Assembly: GCA_002695445.1 (NCBI GenBank)
Contig: NZOY01000010.1
Location: forward strand, 10,997-17,230
Source: Flavobacteriaceae bacterium
GTDB taxonomy: Bacteria > Bacteroidota > Bacteroidia > Flavobacteriales > Flavobacteriaceae
Length of the DNA stretch: 6,234 nt
Reading direction: 5' to 3'
How positions within the stretch are numbered: position 1 is the first letter of the stretch; every line of letters begins with the position of its first letter. The notes beneath the pieces are model-generated. The model saw only the letters and a list, made by a program, of their open reading frames with translations. It made no database searches and was not told the origin of the DNA. A program made the position numbers and the translations under genes. Shown one piece after another: positions 1 through 6,234 of the stretch.

Positions 1-1025
1 ACATTTTCACTATGCTCTGGTTCAAAGACCTCCAGAGTATTGGGTAATATTAGCTTAGGTAAATTAAAAAGTTTTAAATTACCTTTTCCAGATACTTTTA
101 ATTTCACCTCGAAAGATTCACTTGCCTTCAAGGAGTTTTTATTAATCAAAGCATCAAAATTAAACTGCCCCACAGCACCAAAAAAATTAGCAGGTTTCCC
201 TTTTTCTGGAAGTGGTTTAACATTGATGGTTCTCCTACCCGCTGAAACCGTCCTGGATGATTGCTGGACAATTCTATTTCCAAAAAAATCTCTTCTTTTG
301 GAGGGAAGGTCAATCACCAAACTTAAGCTCAGTGGATCAATGAAAAGTTTTCCAGTTTTCTGAGGATATAAAACACTCTTTTTCCAAACCACCATATTGT
401 AATCTTCACCTTTGTAGGTTCCTGATTCAACTTTTAGCTGAGGAATATTAATGTTATGACTCCAAAAATCTTCAAACTGAGGATTTTCAATGGCTCGACC
501 ATCAGATATTCTCAATGGGTTTCTGAAATAAAGTTTATAGATGACAGTTATTGCCTCATTGAGAAAGGGTCTACTGTTTGAAATCTCAGTGATCAGATGG
601 ATATTATCATCAATTAAGTATTCTGGACTGTTTGGATCTCTTGGAACTGCCACTGCGTCAGTAACAGTGACATCAACCGGGGTAGTTTTATAAATCTCTC
701 CTCCTATATTAATCTTAGCTTGTTTTATCTTTAATGCGCCCTTTTCTTTTGGGGTCAAGAAATAAGTATAAGTTTTTGAAAAACTTCTTTTTCCATTAAC
801 CCATGAATTACTAATTGACTGATTAGGTCCACCAACAACTCTAAATCCAGAAAAATCTGGAGGTGTAAAGTCATCGCCATTTTGATTCATTACAAAATCT
901 ACCCTAAGTCTTTCATTTAATCCCATACTTCTCTTACTTACTTTTGCATCAAAACTGACCTCTTGAGCAATCGACTGAACTACTCCCATAAGTGCGATTA
1001 AAATAAAAATCTTAATTTTTTTCAT
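1..1025 (-). CDS. batD: BatD, Bat operon exported protein (C-terminus cut by window edge)
   Basis: The reading frame opens with ATG at 1025 and stays open for 341 codons to the window edge, so only the N-terminal part is present; BatD proteins are usually near 580-600 aa and end with a membrane helix, which would lie off the window. Residues 1-20 form a signal peptide (MKKIKIF, hydrophobic core, then SIA before QE). The mature part shows the strongly conserved BatD signature around residues 53-91 (FTPPDFSGF, VVGGPNQS, SNSWVNGK, TYTYFLTP). A second beta-rich segment follows (YKLYFRNP at 163-170), then the SGKGNLKLFNLP motif at 312-323. These point to a periplasmic protein made of repeated Ig-like beta domains. 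It starts 9 nt after batC stops and is the last visible gene of the operon. Family membership is certain by recognition. The molecular role, probably a partner of the BatA/BatB vWA proteins at the inner membrane, is inferred. Confidence 0.93.
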   Translation of the reverse strand, partial: MKKIKIFILIALMGVVQSIAQEVSFDAKVSKRSMGLNERLRVDFVMNQNGDDFTPPDFSGFRVVGGPNQSISNSWVNGKRSFSKTYTYFLTPKEKGALKIKQAKINIGGEIYKTTPVDVTVTDAVAVPRDPNSPEYLIDDNIHLITEISNSRPFLNEAITVIYKLYFRNPLRISDGRAIENPQFEDFWSHNINIPQLKVESGTYKGEDYNMVVWKKSVLYPQKTGKLFIDPLSLSLVIDLPSKRRDFFGNRIVQQSSRTVSAGRRTINVKPLPEKGKPANFFGAVGQFNFDALINKNSLKASESFEVKLKVSGKGNLKLFNLPKLILPNTLEVFEPEHSEN

Positions 1026-1034
1026 CGATTAATT

Positions 1035-1847
1035 TTACCAATCTTTTCTGCCCCTAATTGGGGTTCCCTTTATCTTTTCTGCATTAACTTTATCTTGAAC
1101 TTCTTTTTCTTGATTATTCATTGCCTCAAGCAAACTTTTTACTTGCTCAGGTGATAATTCCGTTTGTTTAGGTTTCTGTGGCTGTTGATTTTTCTTCTGG
1201 TTATTTCCATCATTTGATCGGTTATCTTTTTCCTGATTTCCCTCATCCTTTTTATCTTTTTCATCTTCTCCTTTATCACTCTCATTATCTTCCTTATTTT
1301 CTCTCGAATCTTGATCTTTGTCACCATCCTTTTCTTTATCTTTATTTTCCTGATTATCCTGATTTTGTTCATCTTGCTGGTCTTGTTCCTTATTATCTTG
1401 TTGTTGCTGTTCTTTTTCAAGTAATTCTTTTGCCAAGGCATAATTGTATCGGGTTTCCTCATCCTGAGGATTATTTCTCAATGCATTTTTATAAGTTTCT
1501 ACTGCTTTAGCGTAATCTTTTTGTTTCATAAAAACATTTCCCATATTGTGAAACGCCTGGTGCTTACTTGTACTGTTATCAGCAAATTTTTGGGTTTGAA
1601 AATACCTTTGTTTAGCCTCTTCATAATCCTGCTCATTAAAATGTGTATTCCCTAGATTGTAAAGTGCTTCTGTTCTTTCAGGAGATTTTGATAATGCCCT
1701 ACGGAAGGCCATTTCAGCCTCAACAAATTCATCAGCTTCAATACGAGTATTACCCTCATAAATTTGATTGGTAACCTCACTGTCTTGAGCATTTATTGAC
1801 CAGAAAACAAGCAGAAAAAAAATAAGTAAAGAAGTTCTTTCTATCAT
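1035..1847 (-). CDS. batC: BatC, exported TPR protein with acidic/Gln-rich linker
   Basis: This 270-aa protein starts at ATG 1847. That start overlaps the batB stop in an ATGA and puts a clean signal peptide at the N-terminus (MIERTSLLIFFLLVFW, cleavage after INA, mature N-terminus QDSE). A longer frame from 1883 adds 12 polar residues before the signal and overlaps batB by 40 nt, so I reject it. Residues 23-56, 58-91 and 95-128 are TPR repeats (ALYNLGNTHFNEQDYEEA and AFHNMGNVFMKQKDYAKA show the canonical spacing), with a partial fourth repeat to about 142. Residues 144-228 are low-complexity D/E/K/Q/N. The C-terminus (LSPEQVKSLLEAMNNQEKEV, ending in KDW) is the conserved BatC tail. The protein is probably periplasmic, either free or peripheral, since no membrane anchor follows the signal. 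TPRs imply a protein-binding scaffold, most simply for BatA, BatB or BatD. Identity is firm; the partner is inferred. Confidence 0.93.
   Translation of the reverse strand: MIERTSLLIFFLLVFWSINAQDSEVTNQIYEGNTRIEADEFVEAEMAFRRALSKSPERTEALYNLGNTHFNEQDYEEAKQRYFQTQKFADNSTSKHQAFHNMGNVFMKQKDYAKAVETYKNALRNNPQDEETRYNYALAKELLEKEQQQQDNKEQDQQDEQNQDNQENKDKEKDGDKDQDSRENKEDNESDKGEDEKDKKDEGNQEKDNRSNDGNNQKKNQQPQKPKQTELSPEQVKSLLEAMNNQEKEVQDKVNAEKIKGTPIRGRKDW
1164..1418 (-). repeat. Low-complexity charged/Gln-Asn tract inside batC
   Basis: BatC residues 144-228 consist almost only of D, E, K, Q, N with a few S, G and R. They are encoded by purine-rich codons, so the plus strand is a long pyrimidine-rich stretch. 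The composition predicts a disordered tether between the TPR domain and the conserved C-terminal helix. It also creates long spurious open frames on both strands. The tract lies in frame and does not disrupt the gene. Such tracts are common in BatC proteins and vary in length. Confidence 0.85.
1844..1847 (-). promoter_or_regulatory. ATGA start/stop overlap, batB-batC translational coupling
   Basis: The batB stop TGA (1846-1844) and batC start ATG (1847-1845) share the sequence ATGA. No strong Shine-Dalgarno sequence precedes it, so batC is probably translated by ribosomes that terminate on batB. This overlap decides the batC start. Confidence 0.75.
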
Positions 1848-2881
1848 TTGTTCTCGTTGAATAAATTTAGACGTTGTACCCATTTCGTTCTGGTTTCAAA
1901 AAGGAATACCTCAAGCAAAATTAAAAGGAATCCGGCAAAAAGAAAAGCTTGAAACTGATCTTTATAACTAACAAATTTTTTTGCTTCAAATTCTTTTTTA
2001 TCCATATTCTTAAGTGTTTCCAATACAAAATCGACTACCGCTTGTGTATCATTTCCATCAATATATTCTCCACCTGCAGCATTGGCTATCTGAATTAAAA
2101 TTTCTGGATTTCTCTTTGTGATCACTGTTTCCCCATCCAAATCTTTCTTATAGGATTCTACGATTCCTCTCCTTTTAATAGGAATAGGAGCACCTTCGTC
2201 TAAACCTACGCCAAAGGTGAAAATTTTAATCCCCAGTTCTGAAGCCCTACTTGCAGCGGATTTCCCCTCCTCAGAGTGATCTTCGCCATCTGAAACTAAA
2301 AACAACACACGGTTGGTTTGGTCTTCATCATCAAAAAAGGTTCCAGATAAGTCCAAAGCTGCATCAAGTGCAGTGCCTTGAGAAGATAGCATATCGGTAT
2401 TTAGCGCTTGTAAAAACATTTTAGCCGCACCATAATCAGTAGTAATCGGTAATTGAGGGATGGCTTGAGCGGCATAGGCAATGATACCTATGCGATCACT
2501 GGTTAGTTGATTGATTATAGCTGAGACTAGACGTTTAGACTTTTCCAATCGATTTGGGGCAATATCCTCCGCCAGCATACTTTTGGATACATCAATGGCA
2601 AAAACTATATCTACACCCTCTCTTTTTACCGTTTCTAACTGTGTACCAATTTTGGGATTTACCAAGCCCAAAGTTAAAAATGAAACTCCTAAAGTCAACA
2701 AGAAAAGCTTTAAAGCTGGTTTAAATTTAGAACGATTGGGGCTTAATTTTTCCATTAAAGAAGATTGAGCAAAGCGTATTTGAACACTATGTTTCCATTT
2801 TTCAACCAAAAGAAAACCAACCCACAAAACTGGTATTATGGTAAAAAAATAAAAATAAAAAGGTGCGTCCAATTGATACAT
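1844..2881 (-). CDS. batB: BatB, membrane-anchored vWA domain protein
   Basis: This is a 345-aa protein of normal length for the family. Two hydrophobic segments near residues 9-26 and 57-75 precede a von Willebrand factor A domain (about 89-290). A third helix near 311-328 (AFLFAGFLLILLEVFLF) anchors the C-terminus. All MIDAS elements are present: D97, S99 and S101 in DVSKSML, the threonine in QGTALD (T170), and the aspartate in SDGED (D198). The metal site should therefore be functional. The domain is followed by GGEYIDG, seen in Bat-type vWA proteins. It is a paralogue of the upstream BatA: both carry ML-A-x-D followed by PNRL after the MIDAS. The start ATG lies one base after the batA stop (TGA-G-ATG), and the end overlaps batC by 4 nt. 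It probably acts with BatA as an inner-membrane vWA complex downstream of a MoxR ATPase. The batB name rests on its position after batA and directly before the TPR gene. Confidence 0.93.
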   Translation of the reverse strand: MYQLDAPFYFYFFTIIPVLWVGFLLVEKWKHSVQIRFAQSSLMEKLSPNRSKFKPALKLFLLTLGVSFLTLGLVNPKIGTQLETVKREGVDIVFAIDVSKSMLAEDIAPNRLEKSKRLVSAIINQLTSDRIGIIAYAAQAIPQLPITTDYGAAKMFLQALNTDMLSSQGTALDAALDLSGTFFDDEDQTNRVLFLVSDGEDHSEEGKSAASRASELGIKIFTFGVGLDEGAPIPIKRRGIVESYKKDLDGETVITKRNPEILIQIANAAGGEYIDGNDTQAVVDFVLETLKNMDKKEFEAKKFVSYKDQFQAFLFAGFLLILLEVFLFETRTKWVQRLNLFNENK

Positions 2882-2882
2882 C

Positions 2883-3887
2883 TCAAATAAAGCTTTTAAA
2901 AATAGTATTTCTTGCCAACCACTCTATTAATATTAAAGTCAAAGCTAATAATATCAAAGGCCTGAATTTTTCCTCGTAGTTGTAATATTTAAATTCCTCA
3001 ACTTCGGTCTTTTCTAATTTATTAATTTCGTCATAGATTTCCTCCAATTTTTTATTATCAGTTGCTCGAAAGTAAAGACCTCCAGTATTTTTTGCAATAG
3101 TTTTCAATAATTCCTCATCAATTTCAACTTTGGTCATACCATATTGAAACTTACCATTTGGTAAAATCCCTACAGGTGCTCTTGCCGTACCGTTACTTCC
3201 AAGCCCAATCGTGTAAGTCTTAATTTCATATTCCACAGCTAGTTCACTTGCTATCTTAGGATCTATAAAGCCTGAATTGTTAACCCCATCTGTAAGCAAA
3301 ATGATTACTTTACTTTTGGCGCGACTATCTTTTAATCTGTTAACTGCAGTGGCAAGCCCCATTCCAATTGCTGTTCCATCTTCAATTAAACCTTCGTAAC
3401 GTATTTCGCGCAAGGCATTTTTTACAATCGCTCTATCACTAGTAATAGGTGTTTTAGTATAACTTTCTCCTGCATAGATAACTAACCCAATTCTGTCGCT
3501 CATTCTATCATCAATAAAAGAAGTAGCTACTCTTTTAAGTGAGGAAAGACGGTTAGGTTTCAAATCTTGTGCCAACATACTAGAGGATACATCAATTGCC
3601 ATAACGATGTCTATTCCCTTATTAGTTTTAGTTCTTGTTGAAACGTCCATCGTTTGAGGTCTAGATATTGCTAAGATTATCAAACCCAACGAAAGGAGTC
3701 TCAAAATAAATAGTAAGGGTTGGAGCTTACCAAGAAAATTTGTTTTTTGCTGAAAACCTTTAAGTGAGGATATTTTTAATACAGGCTGTGCTTTTTTTGA
3801 ATTAAAAAGGTACCATCCTATAAGCAGCGGAAGTGAAATAAACAACCAAAGATAATTAGGATTCTCTAAGTAAATTCCCTCAAACAC
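2883..3887 (-). CDS. batA: BatA, membrane-anchored vWA domain protein
   Basis: This is a 334-aa protein with the BatA N-terminal region (helices near 11-28 and 57-75, with the basic stretch between them). A vWA domain (about 92-285) and a C-terminal helix near 309-325 (PLILLALTLILIEWLA) follow. MIDAS residues are complete: D99, S101 and S103 in DVSSSML, T172 in DGTAIG, and D200 in LLTDGVN. The segment GILPNGKFQYG near 240-250 and GGLYFRATD near 269-277 are typical of BatA. The start codon is GTG at 3887, two bases after the stop of the upstream gene. No ATG gives a full-length N-terminus, so GTG is the best start. No clear Shine-Dalgarno precedes it, so expression probably relies on coupling to the upstream gene. 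It is a paralogue of BatB and probably its partner. The family call is secure; the physiological ligand is unknown. Confidence 0.93.
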   Translation of the reverse strand: MFEGIYLENPNYLWLFISLPLLIGWYLFNSKKAQPVLKISSLKGFQQKTNFLGKLQPLLFILRLLSLGLIILAISRPQTMDVSTRTKTNKGIDIVMAIDVSSSMLAQDLKPNRLSSLKRVATSFIDDRMSDRIGLVIYAGESYTKTPITSDRAIVKNALREIRYEGLIEDGTAIGMGLATAVNRLKDSRAKSKVIILLTDGVNNSGFIDPKIASELAVEYEIKTYTIGLGSNGTARAPVGILPNGKFQYGMTKVEIDEELLKTIAKNTGGLYFRATDNKKLEEIYDEINKLEKTEVEEFKYYNYEEKFRPLILLALTLILIEWLARNTIFKSFI

Positions 3888-3889
3888 TA

Positions 3890-5524
3890 TTATAATTCTT
3901 TTATTAATTCAAAACTCTCCATAACTCTTTTTTCGATTGCTGGACCATAGCGATCTTCCTTCTCATACAATAAAGTTAGGTTAATACCACCCTTGTCAAA
4001 ATCAAATAAATGCGTCATATAATTGCAACGAACTCGTTTATTTTTTCCTTTCTTTGGATAATCTAAGGTTCCATAAATTTTTAAGGCTGGGATTCCAGAT
4101 AATGTGGTGAACTCCTCTTCTTTAATAAGTATATTCACTGCACCACGAGACTGGAAATCATTAATTATTTCATTAATTAATTCTTGAACCTCTTCTTTAT
4201 CTTTGTCGGGTTGCTCCCTTTCGGCTCCTTTTTCTTTCTGTTTCTGTTTTGGAGGTTTTTGTGTGAAAACCAAGTCAATGTAAAAGGGGGAATCATAATC
4301 TCCAGAGGAAAAACGCAACGCACCGCCCATCTCAGTTTTAACCCTTCGTAGAACCTCTGGAGTTGCAATTTTTACAGGGGGGGTTCCATATTGACTATTA
4401 ACCCATTCCTTATTTTTTAGCCTTATAGAAGGATTACCCAAAATAGTATCTTTAACCGGATAAAATCCATATAAAGCAATAGCTAGTAAAAGGCTTAAAA
4501 CCATTATAATTCCCAATGAGGTAAAACCCCACTGCAACTGCTGTTTTCTTCTTTTTTTAACCAATAATTCTTGGTATTCCTCTTTATCTCTAATCTCTTC
4601 TGGGGTAGGCTCAGGTAGGGCTTCTTTAGTCTTTAAAACGACCCCCTGGACCAATACCCTGTCTTTAGCTGTGGTACCGAATTCAGGCATAGATCGAGCA
4701 AACTTTACCAAATCAGCAGTCCTTAAAACTGTCTTAAGGTCCTTAATAGTTTCACGCTCTAACTCTAATTTTCCATTCTTTTTTAAGGCCTCTAACTTGA
4801 GTAATAATTCATCCGTAGTGCTTTCTAAAGCAGTAATTTTTGTCTCTTCCTCTAAGTAACGTCTTACCACATCAGTAAGGCGAGAGTAGTAATTTTTATA
4901 CTCCTCTTGCTCTGAAGGAGAGATAGATTCCAACGCTTTAAGTTCCTCAATAGCGCGTTCAAAAGGTGGAAGTTTCTTTCTAAGGTCTCCCCTACTCTTT
5001 TTTACATAATAGAAACCATAAATTAACCCAATCAAAATCAAAACAACTACCAGTCCATAAATTAAACTTTGAATTATTGCATGAAAATTTTGTTCAACTT
5101 GCGCAATTGGCTTTATATCAAATAACTTTTGCTTTAGAGTATCTACTGGAACATTGGCTACCTGAATCATGAGTGAGTCGGAGGTTCTAGCAATCCCATT
5201 AACAGATACTTTTTGTGGTGGCAACCAGTATACTCCAGAGTCAAATTGAATCAAGGCATATTTCTTCGAGAAAAGGTAGTGACTTTGTGCCCTGATAGTG
5301 TCAATGGGACTTTCCTCGAGAATTTCAAAAGGAGTAAAACGGGCTTGTTCTGGAAAAATAATCTGTGCTGTTGAATCAGCTTTCAATTGAAGGGTATAAT
5401 TAATTTTTTCACCAATACGCATTTTTGTGGTATCAACAGTAACGTTAAATTCTATAGAGGTTTGTCCTCTAACCATGAAGAGCGAAAAAATTAATCCAAA
5501 AAACATTAGGATAACTCCTCTCAT
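3890..5524 (-). CDS. BatD-like / DUF4381-like two-pass membrane protein of the Bat operon
   Basis: This 544-aa protein has a signal peptide (1-20, MRGVILMFFGLIF, cleavage before QTS) and a beta-rich extracytoplasmic domain (about 22-145). A membrane helix follows at about 150-174 with KKSRGDLRKK after it, then a helical cytoplasmic domain (about 185-300). A second helix lies at about 332-355 after KKRRKQ, then a 185-residue C-terminal region. The basic flanks place both ends outside the cytoplasm. The helical part carries features of the DUF4381-type region: RRYLEEETKI followed by ESTTDELL, and ADLVKFARSMP. The C-terminal region contains a charged low-complexity insert (422-446, rich in K, E, Q) and a folded-looking end (residues 455-544) that I do not recognise. 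It overlaps the DUF58 stop by one base (TGATG). Its place between DUF58 and BatA suggests a bridge between cytoplasmic and periplasmic parts of the complex, which is inferred. It is often annotated only as hypothetical or BatD-like, so no symbol is given. Confidence 0.85.
   Translation of the reverse strand: MRGVILMFFGLIFSLFMVRGQTSIEFNVTVDTTKMRIGEKINYTLQLKADSTAQIIFPEQARFTPFEILEESPIDTIRAQSHYLFSKKYALIQFDSGVYWLPPQKVSVNGIARTSDSLMIQVANVPVDTLKQKLFDIKPIAQVEQNFHAIIQSLIYGLVVVLILIGLIYGFYYVKKSRGDLRKKLPPFERAIEELKALESISPSEQEEYKNYYSRLTDVVRRYLEEETKITALESTTDELLLKLEALKKNGKLELERETIKDLKTVLRTADLVKFARSMPEFGTTAKDRVLVQGVVLKTKEALPEPTPEEIRDKEEYQELLVKKRRKQQLQWGFTSLGIIMVLSLLLAIALYGFYPVKDTILGNPSIRLKNKEWVNSQYGTPPVKIATPEVLRRVKTEMGGALRFSSGDYDSPFYIDLVFTQKPPKQKQKEKGAEREQPDKDKEEVQELINEIINDFQSRGAVNILIKEEEFTTLSGIPALKIYGTLDYPKKGKNKRVRCNYMTHLFDFDKGGINLTLLYEKEDRYGPAIEKRVMESFELIKEL
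4377..4383. other. Seven-base G:C homopolymer inside the BatD-like gene
   Basis: The plus strand has seven consecutive G; on the coding strand they are seven C, read as Thr-Pro-Pro near residue 381-383, just after the second membrane helix. It is unusual in this AT-rich region. Losing one C brings TAA into frame at once, and gaining one C brings TAA within about 12 codons. Either change would remove the C-terminal domain but leave both membrane helices. The frame here is intact. Confidence 0.6.
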
Positions 5525-5533
5525 CAGCCTCTT
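5524..5533 (-). promoter_or_regulatory. TGATG overlap with AAGAGG Shine-Dalgarno-like motif
   Basis: The DUF58 stop TGA (5526-5524) shares its last base with the ATG of the downstream gene (5524-5522). On the coding strand AAGAGG (5533-5528) sits only three bases before that ATG. The spacing is shorter than optimal, so coupling through the overlap is the firmer inference and the ribosome-site reading is tentative. Confidence 0.5.
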
Positions 5534-6234
5534 GATTTAAAAAAATTCAATAACTTTTTAACATAGCTTTCATCTAATCGGCAATGCAAGGTACCTGAGC
5601 CATTTTTATGAAATAAATTTTCAAATTGACTTACTTGTACTTTATAATGCTCTGAATAATCCTTGCGGACTTTTGCTGACTGGGTATTGATATAGGCCAT
5701 TTTACCTGTTTCATTATCTAACATAGGAACCAACCCTAAATTTGGAATGTTTTCCTCATGGCGGTCATAAATTCTAATACCAGTCAAATCATGTTTTTTG
5801 GCAACAATTCTTAAAGTTTTTTCATAGTCACTGTCCATGAAATCGGACATCAAAAAAACTATGGCTTTCTTTTTCATTACTCCCGATAAAAACTCTAAAG
5901 CATTGCTAATACTAGTTTTTTGACTTTTAGGTTGAAATTCCAATAGCTCACGAATTATTCGCAATACATGTGAACGTCCTTTTTTGGGAGGTATAAAAAG
6001 CTCTATCTGATCAGAAAAAAGAATGAGTCCTACCTTATCGTTATTTTGCATAGCTGAAAAAGATAAGGTTGCTGCTATTTCTGTTAGTTCCTCCCGTTTA
6101 AATTGTCCCTCCGTTCCAAACAATTCGGATCCACTAACATCAATAATTAGCATTAGTGTAAGTTCGCGCTCTTCCTCAAATACCTTGACAAATGGTTCAT
6201 TATATCTTGCGGTAACATTCCAGTCTATACTTCT
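5524..6234 (-). CDS. DUF58 domain protein with vWA-like metal site (N-terminus cut by window edge)
   Basis: The frame is open from the window edge to TGA at 5524, giving 236 residues. Full-length relatives are near 290 aa, so roughly 50 N-terminal residues are off the window, and the internal ATG at 6153 is not the true start. The first visible residues, RSIDWNVTAR, are the DUF58 hallmark. They are followed by a vWA-like fold with a MIDAS-type DVSGS (D32, S34, S36 of the visible part) and, later, FLMSDF. A conserved IYDRHEENIPNLG and the closing SYVKKLLNFFKSRG also match the family. No membrane helix is visible, so it is probably cytoplasmic. DUF58 genes typically sit directly after a MoxR AAA+ ATPase gene and before vWA genes. 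The MoxR gene is therefore expected just beyond 6234. It overlaps the next gene by one base. Its role is probably a MoxR-linked, metal-dependent protein interaction; the exact function is not established. Confidence 0.93.
   Translation of the reverse strand, partial: RSIDWNVTARYNEPFVKVFEEERELTLMLIIDVSGSELFGTEGQFKREELTEIAATLSFSAMQNNDKVGLILFSDQIELFIPPKKGRSHVLRIIRELLEFQPKSQKTSISNALEFLSGVMKKKAIVFLMSDFMDSDYEKTLRIVAKKHDLTGIRIYDRHEENIPNLGLVPMLDNETGKMAYINTQSAKVRKDYSEHYKVQVSQFENLFHKNGSGTLHCRLDESYVKKLLNFFKSRG

Noticed and set aside
40..363. A plus-strand open frame of 107 codons at the left end.
   Set aside because: It is antisense to batD, whose minus-strand frame is open throughout and carries conserved family motifs. 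The plus-strand translation resembles no protein I know.
1139..1510. Open frames on both strands overlapping the middle of batC, one rich in Lys/Ile/Arg and one rich in Leu/Tyr/His/Phe.
   Set aside because: They are by-products of the low-complexity purine-rich batC tract. They have no domain features and lie fully inside a well-supported gene.
1848..1883. A 12-codon upstream extension of batC to an ATG at 1883.
   Set aside because: It would put polar residues ahead of the signal peptide and overlap batB by 40 nt. The ATG at 1847 gives a normal signal and an ATGA junction.
2511..2768. A plus-strand open frame of 85 codons opposite batB.
   Set aside because: It is antisense to the vWA MIDAS region of batB, whose motifs are intact. 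No separate evidence supports it.
2570..3605. Similar DNA segments near 2570-2605 and 3570-3605 that look like a direct repeat.
   Set aside because: They encode the same MIDAS loop in the paralogues batB and batA. The similarity reflects gene duplication and selection, not a separate repeat element.
4177..4368. A minus-strand open frame of 63 codons in another frame inside the BatD-like gene, starting shortly after the C7 tract.
   Set aside because: A TAA separates it from the tract in that frame, so a frameshift at the tract could not reach it. Its charged composition just mirrors the low-complexity insert of the real gene.
4671..4859. A plus-strand open frame of 62 codons.
   Set aside because: It is antisense to the conserved DUF4381-like region of the BatD-like gene and has no features of its own.

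Overview
The window is a single, completely coding block of one operon read on the minus strand. It is the Bat (Bacteroides aerotolerance) cluster of a Bacteroidota bacterium. The phylum call rests on the protein families and their order, the AT-rich coding sequence, start codons mostly lacking strong Shine-Dalgarno sequences, and three signal peptides whose predicted cleavage sites all fall directly before Gln. A marine or soil Cytophagales- or Flavobacteria-type host fits best, but the genus cannot be read from the sequence.

In transcription order (right to left) the genes are: a DUF58 protein with a vWA-type metal site (5524 to beyond 6234, N-terminus outside the window); a 544-aa membrane protein of BatD-like/DUF4381-like type with an additional C-terminal domain (3890-5524); BatA (2883-3887); BatB (1844-2881); BatC, a TPR protein with a long charged linker (1035-1847); and BatD (1 to 1025, C-terminus outside the window). 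Junctions are 1-nt overlap, 2-nt gap, 1-nt gap, 4-nt overlap and 9-nt gap. There is therefore no room for internal promoters or terminators between genes, and translational coupling is likely. No gap exceeds 9 bases, and I see no RNA gene, mobile element, CRISPR array or terminator. The operon promoter, and the MoxR AAA+ ATPase gene that normally precedes DUF58, would lie beyond position 6234.

Working model (family knowledge plus inference): the off-window MoxR ATPase acts as a chaperone-like partner for the vWA proteins. BatA and BatB are membrane-anchored vWA proteins with intact metal-binding (MIDAS) residues. BatC (TPR) and BatD (large beta-rich domain) are exported and would assemble with them on the periplasmic side. 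The 544-aa protein spans the membrane twice and could link cytoplasmic DUF58/MoxR to the periplasmic parts. The biochemical role of Bat is not settled; the name comes from an oxygen-tolerance phenotype in Bacteroides fragilis. This is a conserved known system rather than a new one. The least explained part is the C-terminal domain of the 544-aa protein.
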